Shown here: in pieces, positions 5,527-15,400 of the stretch
How the letters are laid out: each line of letters starts with the position of its first letter
Numbering within the stretch: position 1 is the stretch's first letter
Source of the DNA: a virus
Virus record (IMG/VR): IMGVR_UViG_3300013103_000074
Coordinates: 1-20,994 of that record
Length of the DNA: 20,994 bases
Direction: 5' to 3' (one strand)
Made by a program: the position numbers and the translations under genes
The notes under the pieces: model-generated
The model's database searches: none
What the model was told of the DNA's origin: nothing
What the model saw: the letters and a program-made list of their open reading frames with translations, nothing else

Positions 5527-6939
5527 TTACCCCTTTGTTACAAGAATGATTCTGGAAATAGACTCATATTCAATTGAACCATCTGTTCTATAATTTGTCA
5601 CAGCAAAAGTCAGAAATGGAGACAGGCTCCCATTATCAGCCGTGTTCATGGTAGAATCATAAGTCCAAGTATAGGTTGTTAAACCACTGGTTGTTCTTAC
5701 TAAAGTTTGTGTTCCAGTTTTTGTGGTATGTGCATAAACCCGTACCCGAAAGAAACCTTCATGTGTAGGAGAAGCATCTGTAACTGAAGTTGGAATACCC
5801 ATCCCAGCCCCAATTCCACGGTATCTTGGTGCCCATGTAAGAACATTATCCCCCGTATATTTTGAATACAAATTACTATCATTTGATCTAAAATCATGGA
5901 CAGGGTAAGGTTTTCTTGCAAACCCAGTAAATGTGTAAGTCACAGGATTATCGACAAGGGCTATATCCAAAGTAGCTCCAGAAGAAATAGGCAAGAACTT
6001 ATATAAACGAGTGGCTCCTGTAGGTTCATCACCAAAAGTAATAAGTTGTCGGAAGTTGTCACCTACAAAGAAGAAAGTAGTACCTGGGGGATGGTATGTT
6101 TTCTCAGTACCAGCAAAACCTCTGTGAACTCCTTCTAATTTATAAGTTGTATCACTAACAAGGGATATTGTCTGAAAAGTTATCCATTCTGTTTCTCCCA
6201 ATATTGCCATATTGAGTGTGCCAAACAATTCAGACATAGTTATATTACCAATCACACCTTCATCACCTGACGTAAAATAAACAGTGAGACCTACCCTTTT
6301 ATCTATATCTGGGGTTACATCATAAGAGTTCAGTAACACACCAAAAGGGTTGAAAGCTGTAACCGTGTCTATTTTACTGTAAGAGGTACCACTATCTATG
6401 CTTTGATAAACCTCATACCCTACTTCTCCTCCAGTTCTCATTGCAGCGAGAGGTAGCATTTTTACATAGTCTCCACCAGCTATAAGGTACGGTGGTTCAA
6501 CAACAGTTAAGGCAGTTAAATCTCCCAGAGAATCAGTTGGTGTGTCCCATTGAGAAGTAGGTGGTGTTATCTCAGAGGTAGCTATCGTACTGGAAATATA
6601 ATCCACATCCTCAAGGGCAACTACATCAATTTCCTCAGACCCTAACTCCTTCTCGGAAATCTTGACAACCCGACAGATCATATTAGTGATGCCCCAATTG
6701 GTATAACTGAAATTGAACAAATCTCCTGCCTGCAACTTAAACAACTTTCTATTCGTTACAAATTGAAATTGTGCGAGAGGATAAGAAGCTGTCTTTAACA
6801 ACCTATCTGATTTCCAAAAAGCAGTCTCTGGTCGAGTGAACAAATTCAAATTAACACTCTTAGACGCAGTATATCCCTGGATCCTTTTGTTTGCAGGATC
6901 ATAAACAATTAAATTAGCTTCGATTAAATCTACTGGCAT
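5527..6939 (-). CDS. Tail-tip hub protein, C-terminal half (split gpJ-like megatron)
   Basis: The 470-residue product looks like the second half of a J-like tail-tip protein rather than a complete protein. Residues 8-115 carry a block typical of the middle of such proteins: VYDPANKRIQGY, SDRLLKTASYPLAQFQF, TNRKLFKLQAGDLFNFSY, VALEDVDY. Residues 262-295 carry YKLEGVHRGFAGTEK and the following HPPGT, the 'RG-x-x-GT-x ... H-x-x-G-T' motif near the C-terminal part of GTA/J-type tip proteins. The gene starts TAATG on the stop of the gene encoding the N-half, with a GGAGG seven bases upstream that overlaps the last Gly codons of that gene. I infer that the two products assemble as one hub. Tail protein identity is sure; the split is a strong inference from architecture. 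Confidence 0.8.
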   Translation of the reverse strand: MPVDLIEANLIVYDPANKRIQGYTASKSVNLNLFTRPETAFWKSDRLLKTASYPLAQFQFVTNRKLFKLQAGDLFNFSYTNWGITNMICRVVKISEKELGSEEIDVVALEDVDYISSTIATSEITPPTSQWDTPTDSLGDLTALTVVEPPYLIAGGDYVKMLPLAAMRTGGEVGYEVYQSIDSGTSYSKIDTVTAFNPFGVLLNSYDVTPDIDKRVGLTVYFTSGDEGVIGNITMSELFGTLNMAILGETEWITFQTISLVSDTTYKLEGVHRGFAGTEKTYHPPGTTFFFVGDNFRQLITFGDEPTGATRLYKFLPISSGATLDIALVDNPVTYTFTGFARKPYPVHDFRSNDSNLYSKYTGDNVLTWAPRYRGIGAGMGIPTSVTDASPTHEGFFRVRVYAHTTKTGTQTLVRTTSGLTTYTWTYDSTMNTADNGSLSPFLTFAVTNYRTDGSIEYESISRIILVTKG

Positions 6940-9920
6940 TAGGTTCCTCCACCATCATCAATATCCCACCCTTTACCTATTAAAGTGGCACGTGCTGCGG
7001 CTGCTGCTCCACCTGAGGTATATACTGAGTTGTTCATTTCAAGGGTAACACCAGATTGAACACTTTGAGGCGCCCATCCAATAAGAAGGGCATCATAATT
7101 TACAGTTGTCATGTTATTAGATTCAAAGAAGTTGTTCGCAGAGGTGACATTTGATACATCCCAACCACTTATATCTTGTTCAAAAGCGGAAGCTCCTTGG
7201 AACATACCACCAATGCTTTGCATATTCGTAGTTGTCCAACCACCTATATCTTGATTAAAAGCCTGATTCCAATAGAACATGTAGACAAAGGCTGCTATAT
7301 TTGAAACATCCCAAGTAGTTATGCTCGCATGGTTGAAGCCGCTTTGCCTAAACATACTATGTAGACTGGTCAAACTAGGATGCCAAGTCCAACCAGCTAC
7401 ACTTCCATTAAAGTCACGGGCTTCACGAAACATTTGATAGAAATTAAGACTTGACGAAACATCCCATTGATCCAAATCCTGGTTGAATGATTGGGCACCA
7501 CGGAACATCTCCTCCATACTTTCTACTTTTGAAACATCCCAACCACCAATATCTTGGTTAAATTGATTGGCTGAGTAAAACATACGATACATATTAGTAC
7601 AGCTTGAAGTAACCCAACTTGAACAATCTCCATTGAAACTACCAGCTTGTGCGAACATGGAATTCATATTAGTAACATTTGAAACATCCCAACTATTCAA
7701 ACTGTATGCACCTGGGTTTGCACCATTAAACATAGCCTGCATTAGTATAGCACTTGAGACATCCCAACTACTACAGTTCGGAGACCAAGGAGTAACAACG
7801 GATGTGTTATAAAACATAAAAGAAAAGTCTTCTACGTTTCCTGTTTCCCATCCACTTACATCTTGATCAAAACGGTAGGTCTGATAGAACATAGATGCCA
7901 TATTAGTAACACTTGAAACATCCCAACCACTTAAATCTTGATTAAAATCATAAGCTTGCATAAACATACCAGCCATATTAGTGACATTTGAAACATCCCA
8001 ACCACTTATATCCGAATCAAAAACCTCTGCTCCATAAAACATTTGAAACATAGATGTAATCCGACTGGTATCCCAATAACCAATATTAGGAACACCTGTC
8101 AAAGCATCGCAACCTAAGAACATTCCTGCAAACGAGGTTGTCTTACCAAGGTCAGGGGTATCGGTGGCAGTTATTTGTAGGTTCTCACATTTGTAAAAGG
8201 TGTAATTAAAGGAGCCTAAACTCAAACAACCCCACTGCGTGACATCATCTATCAGATTTCTATCTGGATGCTCTCCTGGGCCATAGAAACTGAATCCATC
8301 TATTATTCCTTTAATAGTTATATTGTAAGATCCTACAGCACCATAAACATGTGTAGCCGCACCATCATTATAAGCTGTGATAGTGCTTTCTGCTGTATTA
8401 TCCCCCCAATTTACAATAAAATTGTAAGTTCCCCCATCTTTCAAAGGTAAAGCAAACGTCAAATTATAAGAAAGTGTGGTAATCGAAAATTGAAAAGGAG
8501 GATACTCAATATAACCTGACACTTCATAATGCTTGGCTTTTATTTCATTATGAGTTTCAAGCCATGTGGGCCTTGTTAAGGTTGGCTCAACCAACAAATT
8601 ACCTTCGTTTATAGTAGGTAAATTTGAGGTATCTTCTGTCCCTCGCAACAACTTGAAATGAAACTTAGGATTACCACTTGCGTCTGTTTTGTAAGTCATG
8701 GTAGCATCGATATGTTGTAAAATGCTTTCTACATAACTAAAAACCTTAGTACCGCCCTCCATCAAAAACGAAACTCCCATATCTTCTATATATAAATCAT
8801 CTGCCAAAGTATTGAGAGAAGGGACATCAATAAAATCAGTGGACATTTTACCTGGAACTGTCAACATATAGTATAAAGCATGTGCTGGATTATAATCATC
8901 AAACACCTGAATATTGGTATTTGTAAATGTACTGAATGTTGGGTACTTTGCCACTATAAAACTCATTGTAGGAACACTGGTTCCACCTAAATAACAATGC
9001 TGGAAAGATGCCCAACACAAGCCCCTCATATTTGCCGTTGGTCTACCACTACCACTACCTGTGTCTACTTGGTCATCAGTACCAAAATAGAAGATCACAT
9101 CCCCCATTTGGTCCCCTTCAGTACTTGTCTCCTTAAACGATTCAACATAGGTTAACCAAATGAATAAATCCTTTTTGCCGTATTCATCATTAAATGAGCA
9201 ATTATCAGGCCATGTGTCAAAGGTAATTAAAGTGTATTCCTCAAGGGTAGGTCCATTCCAAAAGGATAAAAACTCAATGTCAGTCATGGTTGAGCGATCC
9301 ACCCCGCCCCTACACATAGCCTCTGCTGTAACAATACTACGCGGTGATATAGTATAATTCTTAAAAGCCCACCCTTTTATTCGAACTTTACCATCTTGTT
9401 CCCTCCACCCCTTCGAAGAATTGTTCTTAGAATCATATTCAAATCTTACGGTATCTATCTTTTCATTGGTTCCTGTAATACCATCCCCCATAGACAACAC
9501 AACCTTACCTGAGGGGTTGTCAGATAAGCTTTCATATCCCTGCCATACAGTTTCACCATTTCTATAAACACCAAGAATAGCATCCACGGGTCCTTTACAA
9601 ATACCTAACCACCAGGTAAGCTGGTAGGTATATTCATCATCATCCTTATCTCTGTCTTTATCTCCATACCATAATATGTTCCCACCTATTTTAGAAATAC
9701 CAAGCAAATCAGTTACTTCCATACCTTTGCTTGCTTCATTTAAAGACCAAGCAGGAGGTGCCCCAGTATCATTATCTGGGTCAAGGGGGTCAATCATAGA
9801 GCCAATGCCATACCCAATAGTGAATCCTACATAGGCTGTGTACAAATTAAAACCAGGACCGCCCATAAATCCACCAATAACAAAACCAACAACCCCGCCT
9901 AATATTGATCCACCACTCAT
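6939..9920 (-). CDS. Tail-tip hub protein, N-terminal half, fused to PKD and BspA-like repeat arm
   Basis: The 993-residue product has four regions. Residues 1-45 are Gly-rich and hydrophobic (SILGGVVGFVIGGFMGGPGF) and end in IDPLDP, as at the start of many J-like tip proteins. Residues about 65-465 are the tip body, with LLGISKIGGNILWYGDKD and, at the end, TWLETHNEIKAKHYEV. Residues about 475-545 resemble a PKD domain (NFIVNWGDNTAES, then THVYGAVGSYNITI). Residues 616-940 are about 13 BspA-like (DUF285) repeats, and 941-989 form their usual cap (YDALLIGWAP ... LIGKGWDIDDGG). J-type proteins normally continue from the tip body into the block now found in the next gene. The repeat arm is probably a receptor-binding module acquired from a bacterial surface protein. 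It overlaps the peptidase gene by ATGA. Confidence 0.85.
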   Translation of the reverse strand: MSGGSILGGVVGFVIGGFMGGPGFNLYTAYVGFTIGYGIGSMIDPLDPDNDTGAPPAWSLNEASKGMEVTDLLGISKIGGNILWYGDKDRDKDDDEYTYQLTWWLGICKGPVDAILGVYRNGETVWQGYESLSDNPSGKVVLSMGDGITGTNEKIDTVRFEYDSKNNSSKGWREQDGKVRIKGWAFKNYTISPRSIVTAEAMCRGGVDRSTMTDIEFLSFWNGPTLEEYTLITFDTWPDNCSFNDEYGKKDLFIWLTYVESFKETSTEGDQMGDVIFYFGTDDQVDTGSGSGRPTANMRGLCWASFQHCYLGGTSVPTMSFIVAKYPTFSTFTNTNIQVFDDYNPAHALYYMLTVPGKMSTDFIDVPSLNTLADDLYIEDMGVSFLMEGGTKVFSYVESILQHIDATMTYKTDASGNPKFHFKLLRGTEDTSNLPTINEGNLLVEPTLTRPTWLETHNEIKAKHYEVSGYIEYPPFQFSITTLSYNLTFALPLKDGGTYNFIVNWGDNTAESTITAYNDGAATHVYGAVGSYNITIKGIIDGFSFYGPGEHPDRNLIDDVTQWGCLSLGSFNYTFYKCENLQITATDTPDLGKTTSFAGMFLGCDALTGVPNIGYWDTSRITSMFQMFYGAEVFDSDISGWDVSNVTNMAGMFMQAYDFNQDLSGWDVSSVTNMASMFYQTYRFDQDVSGWETGNVEDFSFMFYNTSVVTPWSPNCSSWDVSSAILMQAMFNGANPGAYSLNSWDVSNVTNMNSMFAQAGSFNGDCSSWVTSSCTNMYRMFYSANQFNQDIGGWDVSKVESMEEMFRGAQSFNQDLDQWDVSSSLNFYQMFREARDFNGSVAGWTWHPSLTSLHSMFRQSGFNHASITTWDVSNIAAFVYMFYWNQAFNQDIGGWTTTNMQSIGGMFQGASAFEQDISGWDVSNVTSANNFFESNNMTTVNYDALLIGWAPQSVQSGVTLEMNNSVYTSGGAAAAARATLIGKGWDIDDGGGT
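7101..8075 (-). repeat. BspA-like (DUF285) repeat array in the tail-tip gene
   Basis: About 13 units averaging 25 residues follow the pattern W-D-V-S-N-V-T-N-M-x2-M-F-x6-F-N-Q-D-I-S-G. Examples start at residues 641, 666, 744, 794, 869 and 920. Some units are divergent (for example at 691 and 844), so the array is old enough to have drifted. At DNA level the + strand word ACATCCCAACCACTTA recurs near the unit junctions. The fold is a leucine-rich-repeat-like solenoid used by bacteria for adhesion. Confidence 0.85.
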
Positions 9921-10363
9921 GATCTATCCTTTAATCTAAAGACAAACCTTTTTCGCTTTTGCCACTTTCTATTTAACCAGGGCATATCAGTAACCCCCAT
10001 TCCATACAAAGAATGATGCACTGTTCCCTTTAGATATATTCCTGTATGTGCAATTGATTTACCAACTTTATACATTATAATATCACCATCTTTAGGGTTG
10101 TTGAAATCCCCATTCTCAACACCAAGATTTATGGTACCATCAACTAATACATCATCTTTGGTATGTAGGAAATACCAATCTGAATGGGCTGGAATCAAAA
10201 TTCTATTCCTCGCTCCACTATCTACCAACACCCCTGCCACATAATTTGAACAATCAGCTCCTCGGTGCTTAATACGGGCATTAAGCATCCAGGGGGTTCC
10301 TTGCCAACCTTTAATAGCTTGGGACAGTTTATCTATATTTTCTGGTTTATCGAAATAGAACAT
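9917..10363 (-). CDS. NlpC/P60 family tail-tip peptidase (gpK-like)
   Basis: From the ATG at 10363 the product has 148 residues. The catalytic cysteine is C38 in RGADCSNYV and the histidine is H106 in KSIAHTGIYL; H117 (TVHHSLYG) may be the third residue. PKDGDIIMY before the His is the usual NlpC/P60 strand. These enzymes cut peptidoglycan peptides during DNA entry. The place between the gpL-like and gpJ-like genes matches lambda gpK and GTA synteny. A GTG nine bases upstream (10372) is in frame, but I prefer the ATG because it forms TAATG with the previous stop and sits at proper distance from AAGGGTG. The lambda gpK JAMM domain is absent. Confidence 0.88.
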   Translation of the reverse strand: MFYFDKPENIDKLSQAIKGWQGTPWMLNARIKHRGADCSNYVAGVLVDSGARNRILIPAHSDWYFLHTKDDVLVDGTINLGVENGDFNNPKDGDIIMYKVGKSIAHTGIYLKGTVHHSLYGMGVTDMPWLNRKWQKRKRFVFRLKDRS

Positions 10364-11193
10364 TACTGCCACACCCTTACTCTTGTTGGGTTTATCTCTG
10401 GTATATACGGAAACCCCAAAAAGTTGTCTTCGTTACTAAACTTATCAGTACAGGTAGAAAGATCACCATCACAACCTGGGTACAAATATACTGTTCCAGA
10501 AGGAGATGTATTGAATTTATACCGAACACTAATTGAATCTCCAATATTACTGACAATCATTCTATAATCTACTGTGGCCCCTGAGCCCACTCTTATAAAA
10601 CCTAAAGTGAAATAACTATCAGCCTCAGTCAACGACACAAAATCAATGGTCAGTCCATCCGAGCTTACAGAACTTATCGATTTAGCTATCCCATAATCAT
10701 CTTCTAAAAGACCACAGCCTTCATCAAATAGATTATGATTGCATTGATTTTGGTATCTAAGGATACAAGCAGGTCTGTTCAGATAAACTTCAAATCCAAC
10801 TACCGTTGCTTCTGCTTTGGTCCCAGACAATGTGATGGTGCTTATTTGTCCAACGAAAATGACATCAACTTCATATGGGGTCTGATCTGAAAACAACTTC
10901 AAAACTTGAACCCAGGTTTGCTGAGTAGGACTTTGTGCTATAAACTGGGAAACAGCTGGATTTAAATAATCAGTAGTTACCACCATCTTACTTATTTCCA
11001 ATTCTGCATTATACTCAATAGGACCACGAGTTACAGTAGCTGGCTCATAAGTGTTGCCGCCATAACTAATAGCTATATCAGAACTGCAAAAGCGTTGATC
11101 AAGGGTTAGATCATCATAGAAATGGAAAAGCTCAATGGGTTTGCGTATCTTGGCTTCTTCTTTACCTGCATATTCATCTGATGGAGTTTTCAT
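10363..11193 (-). CDS. Tail-tip hub protein with four conserved cysteines (phage BR0599 / DUF2163 type, gpL-like)
   Basis: The 276-residue product matches the BR0599/DUF2163 family. It has an N-terminal half with IELFHFYDDLTLDQRFCSSD and GGNTYEPATVTRGPIEY, and a C-terminal part with CNHNLFDEGCG and YPGCDGDLSTCTDKFSN followed by NFLGFPYIPEINP. C151, C160, C241 and C248 are well placed to bind an iron-sulfur cluster, as shown for lambda gpL and reported for the gene transfer agent hub. The protein should connect the distal tail ring to the tip. It starts two bases after the previous stop, with no Shine-Dalgarno because the upstream bases encode a Thr tail. The following peptidase and tip genes confirm the order. 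Family call is firm; the cluster is inferred. Confidence 0.88.
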   Translation of the reverse strand: MKTPSDEYAGKEEAKIRKPIELFHFYDDLTLDQRFCSSDIAISYGGNTYEPATVTRGPIEYNAELEISKMVVTTDYLNPAVSQFIAQSPTQQTWVQVLKLFSDQTPYEVDVIFVGQISTITLSGTKAEATVVGFEVYLNRPACILRYQNQCNHNLFDEGCGLLEDDYGIAKSISSVSSDGLTIDFVSLTEADSYFTLGFIRVGSGATVDYRMIVSNIGDSISVRYKFNTSPSGTVYLYPGCDGDLSTCTDKFSNEDNFLGFPYIPEINPTRVRVWQ

Positions 11194-11195
11194 AA

Positions 11196-11834
11196 TTATG
11201 CCGTTGTCGTTGTAGTGGAAGTATATTCGTTTGGTAACTCAACAAAATACAACTTTGTAGATGCTACCTCTGGAGAAGAATACATCCATTCAATTGTTTC
11301 TAAATCTAATCTTCCCATATACAAAAAGCTGATGAACTTTACCTGAGATTTAGGTATATTCCTCCCTAAAGCACTATCAATATTAATTTTGGTTGCTGTG
11401 TACCCTGTTAATCTACGAGCAAACCATATGCTATCATTTACATAAATAAACAAGTATCTACCAGTACCTCTCCCTGGTGGATAAAAAACACTGTAATTTT
11501 CAGTTGTCAGAACATCAATGGTAGTATCTGTAGAAGCAATATCCCCATTTATCTTGAAATCAGCGATCCAACTTGGGAACCATATATTCTCAATTCTTCC
11601 TTTGAGTGAATCAAACAGGCCATTAACCACTGAAATATCTTCTTTACCAACAAAATTGTATATGAAATTTGTACTGTAGTTTGGGAAGTTAGACAAAGGT
11701 TCGGAGTAAGTGTATCCAAAAGTAGTACCAATTATATCAGTCCTGTTCCTACTTAGTTTACCTGGGGATTCTTCCCAAATAGGACCAACATGAAAAACAG
11801 GTTTGTATCTATAGTCAGTAAAAGAAAGGGTCAT
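11196..11834 (-). CDS. Distal-tail-like minor tail protein with short Thr tail
   Basis: The 212-residue product is predicted beta-rich and carries LFDSLKGRIENIWFPSWIADF at about 73-93, a pattern seen in distal tail and DUF2460-like proteins ('F-x-x-G-R-x-x-x-F-W-x-P-S-W'). It ends ASTKLYFVELPNEYTS followed by TTTTTA. The upstream gene has a comparable layout, so the two may be paralogues forming adjacent rings at the tail end. Position between the tape measure and the hub fits a distal tail role. The short Thr tail matches longer ones on other virion proteins. ATGA overlap with the previous gene. Structural role is likely; exact ring position is not known. Confidence 0.75.
   Translation of the reverse strand: MTLSFTDYRYKPVFHVGPIWEESPGKLSRNRTDIIGTTFGYTYSEPLSNFPNYSTNFIYNFVGKEDISVVNGLFDSLKGRIENIWFPSWIADFKINGDIASTDTTIDVLTTENYSVFYPPGRGTGRYLFIYVNDSIWFARRLTGYTATKINIDSALGRNIPKSQVKFISFLYMGRLDLETIEWMYSSPEVASTKLYFVELPNEYTSTTTTTA
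11199..11222 (-). repeat. Short Thr tail of the distal-tail-like gene
   Basis: Eight codons read TSTTTTTA before the stop. The mRNA end ACAACGGCATAATTATG differs at one base from the end of the first fibre gene (ACAACGGTATAATTATG), including the stop and the next start. Confidence 0.7.
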
Positions 11835-12409
11835 GTGTAACTGTATCCTCTAAATGATTCAATAAAGTGCATCTTAATTGCAAACACTTCGGGCACCTTT
11901 GCTCCAAACTCTTGGGCAGCCGAAAGATTAGCTCTCAAAACAGGGTACACTTTAGTACCTATTCCCCAACTGCTTGTTAAGTTGGTTACAGTTGTTATTT
12001 GACTCGTTGTAAAGCTCTGTACCTGTATCACTTCGTAAGTTTGATAGTCTGTGTACAAAAGAACATAAGATAGCGCGGAAAGCTCTCTCCATTGCGTAGA
12101 ACCTACGTTTAGAGTAGAAGCACCTATGCTTGCTGCTTGTGTTAGTGTCATACCATACACCCAAATAGGAACACCCCATGTTTTATGAAGGTAAGCTTTC
12201 AAATACTTCTTTATATGGTATGTTTCTATTTGGTTTCTGGTAATAACATCATAAATAATTTCCCTTCTAGGATAATGGTGTAATAAAGACCTTTGTTCCA
12301 CTCCAACTAATGCCGTTGTTATTGAACTCATATAGGATCTTCCGTAATTAAAACCAGAACCCCAGTAAACAGGGTGTACAAAATATGCAGTTGGTTGTTC
12401 GAGATCCAT
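11831..12409 (-). CDS. Minor tail protein following the tape measure (distal-tail or gpM-like position)
   Basis: The 192-residue product begins MDLEQPTAYFVHPVYWG and has a central KKYLKAYLHKTWGVPIWVYG at about 67-86. An ASTLNVGSTQW beta segment and a VYPVLRANLSAAQEF motif near 155-169 follow. The layout parallels the next gene (an F/W-x-P-x-W element, then a 'T-L-N-V' strand, then a turn to the C-terminus). I infer a ring or adaptor protein at the tail end. It overlaps the tape measure stop by TAATG with AAAAGGA upstream. No enzyme motif is seen. The family is not named with certainty. Confidence 0.75.
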   Translation of the reverse strand: MDLEQPTAYFVHPVYWGSGFNYGRSYMSSITTALVGVEQRSLLHHYPRREIIYDVITRNQIETYHIKKYLKAYLHKTWGVPIWVYGMTLTQAASIGASTLNVGSTQWRELSALSYVLLYTDYQTYEVIQVQSFTTSQITTVTNLTSSWGIGTKVYPVLRANLSAAQEFGAKVPEVFAIKMHFIESFRGYSYT

Positions 12410-15400
12410 TATCGAAGCATCCTTTTAACTGTTGATGGGTTGGAGCCTATCACATTTAATATTGATTGCTTGCCCCGAGGTGTAGCAATGTATGAATCTA
12501 TCAGTTTAGTGTCCGTAATATTCACAATATTGATTTCTTGATTTCCCAAAGCTGCCATTTGCTCAGGAGTGAATATCCCTTCACCTTTGTGTGCTATAAT
12601 AGGAACTTCATCTTTTCCTGCTATACCACCCCCACCGTATTTAGGAGCGTTTGAAAATACAGCAGGGTTTACTACTCTTACAGGGGAAGCACCGCTTCCA
12701 GCTATACCACCTTGATGGTCTACACCAGCCCACATACCGCCCATTACAGCAGGCATTCCAGATTGGCCACTGCCCATACCACCCATCAGACCCTGCAAAG
12801 CATTTAGAATTGTTTGCCTGATGATTATTTTAGCAAGCCACTGTACAGTATCTCGGGCAAAATCTGCGAAAGCTTCTTTTGCAGATTTAGTACCATCTAT
12901 AAAATCCCAAAGAGCATCGGTCATACCAGTTGCTAACTTATCATTTAGTTCTGAACCAATACGCAACATAGTTTCTTTCCAATTATCAGCATCTATAGCA
13001 GCTTTTTCGAGCCCTATCTTGAAAGCTTCTCCCCAAGAAGCATCATTGAGTTTTTTGGTGTCGATATATTGGGCATAACTAATTTGCCCTCGTTTATATG
13101 CTTCCTCAAAAAGAGCCATCCATTCTTCAGTATACCGCTCTGTGGTATCCAATTGGTATTTCAGTTGTTCATTATAGTCCTTTATTTCTTGCTTCTTTAA
13201 AAGTTTACCTCTGTCATAATAAAGCTCGGAAAGGGCATACCGGGCTTCCCAAAGTTTAGTATCAATCTCTAAAAACTCCTTCGTTGATACTTTTTCATCA
13301 GTTAGCATTTCCTCCTGGCGGGCTTTTAGATTAGATACCTTCTTCTCGGCTATATTAATATCTTGCTCTAATTCCAGTTTACGGAAATGCTTATTCTCTG
13401 TTGCCCATGCTACATTGGTAGCTTTCATTGCTGAAAGTCTTGCTTTCGCCCTTATATCTTCCCGTTTCAAATCAGCCATAGCATCATCAAACTGAATTGC
13501 AGATATAGATTGAACGTACTTTCTCTCGGCAGCAAGAATTAATTCCGCTTTCTGCCTCTTTAATTTAGCCACAAGTACTTCATGTTTTTCCAGCTTTTTA
13601 ATCTTGTCATCATACTGTTCATCAAGGTCCTTCAATTCCTTGTTAAGAATTGCTTTGGCCTTTTTAGCTGCATCTGTTTCATAACGAGCCAATAGGGTGT
13701 AATATAATTTATCGTATTCAAGTTTGGTTTGTTTAACTTCTATAGCTTCCAGATCAAGAGCTTTTTGTCTCGCCTTTTCTCTGTTCACTTTTACTAATTC
13801 AACCACTACTTGTGCAAAGGCCCATTTTTCCTCCATTGTTATTTCTTTAAACTGAACAACTTCGAAAGCAAGATGTTTGATGGCTTCGGCAGACATATCA
13901 TGCCTCATACCAAATTCAGCTATTTCGAGCTGGGTAAGTTTTAATGATGTCCTATAATCACTTAATAGTCCCTTCATTTCCTTTATACGATCTTCTTCAC
14001 TCTGATATAACCAAGGTAGCCAGGATTTATTCAACCAACCATCCCTTACTTCATCTACCCTCGCCATAATATCAGTAAGCTCCTCCATTTGAGCAGTCCA
14101 CTTAGGAACTTTGTTCATCTCCCTATCAAAAGCTATTACTTCAGCACGAACCTCTTCAAAACTCATTTTGGTTATGTCAAGCCTATCTGCTAATCCTTCA
14201 TGGGTAGTAAGCATCCTCCTAAGAAAATGTATATACTCTCTGTTTGTTTTTGTTCCCTCCTTATGTTTATCATGGAGAGCATCTAAACCACCAATAAGAG
14301 CATCAAACTCCGTACTTAATCTGCCTACATCCACAATCATCTTTCGGGTAGTAGCTAAAGACTTCTTCGCCCTGTTTTCCCATTTATACCAGGCTAATAA
14401 AACAACACCTATCCCAGTAGCTACAGCACTTAGTACTGTGACAAATGATACAAATACCGTCCATAACTTCTTAACAACTGCAACAAGGTAATAAAAAGTC
14501 CTTGATAGTAACCCAATATATTTAGGAACCCCCATTCCAACAAAGTTAATCATAAGCATGGTGAAAGCAGCAGCTAAAGCCCTTAATGCTGTAGTTGTAA
14601 GGAGGATAGTAGCAGTCAAAGCTCCAAATTGCAGTATAGCTTTACCTAAGGGGTCTTTTACAAGAATCTCAAATCCTGTAATTATCTTCGCCAGGATATC
14701 AACCAGTCCTTTCATAACAGTAATAAGACCAGCCTCACCAAGAGCAATAGCTAAATTCTTTGCCCTGTCTGCTAAGTTCTTCAGCTTGAAAGCAAGACCC
14801 TCTGCCTGGGTTTGTGCCATTCGTGAAGCTGCTCCTAACTCATATACAGCCTCATGCATTTCTTCCCAACTGCCTTTACCTACCAAAGTAAATGATTTGC
14901 CTAAAATAGCAGCAGCTTGGGCACCTCTTAATCCAAACAAAGTATATGCTTTTGACATATCAATGACACCTTTCTCAGTGTCATATATAGCAGGTAATAG
15001 ATTTTCCATTACCTCTGCAAAGGTGTTGTATTTGGGATTTACGGAATCAAGTTCAATTCCATGTAATTTAAATTCATCTCGGAGTTTTCTACTCGGGGCC
15101 ATGAGGCGGGCAAGCACCTGTCGCAAACCAGTACCAATTGTGCTTGCTCGTATACCAGCATTAGCAAGAACCATCATGGATGCGGCTGTTTCTTCAAGAG
15201 AAAGCCCTGTTTGAGCGGCAGCAGCACCAACAAAGTTGAATGCTACTCTCAATTTATCAACGTTGAGTTTAGACCTATTGATCGCATTCGCCATAACATC
15301 TGCTATTCTGCTTGTTTGCGAAGCATCAATATTGAATGCACGAATTGTGGTAGTTACCAGGTCAGCAACAGTTCTGAAGTCAGAAAGAGTGCCTGAAGCA

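Noticed and set aside
7101-8075. Repeated words in the tail-tip gene as a possible CRISPR array
   Set aside because: The repeats lie in one open reading frame, vary by substitution and have 25-residue protein periodicity of BspA repeats.
3737-9920. Diversity-generating retroelement acting on the tip or fibre genes
   Set aside because: No reverse transcriptase, template repeat or adenine-biased variable pair was seen in the window. One could lie elsewhere.
10364-10372. GTG start for the NlpC/P60 gene
   Set aside because: The ATG at 10363 makes a TAATG coupling and fits the AAGGGTG spacing better.
14558-15214. 218-codon open frame on the + strand inside the tape measure gene
   Set aside because: It is antisense to a strongly supported tape measure protein, has no matching domain, and follows from the codon pattern of the Ala-rich core.
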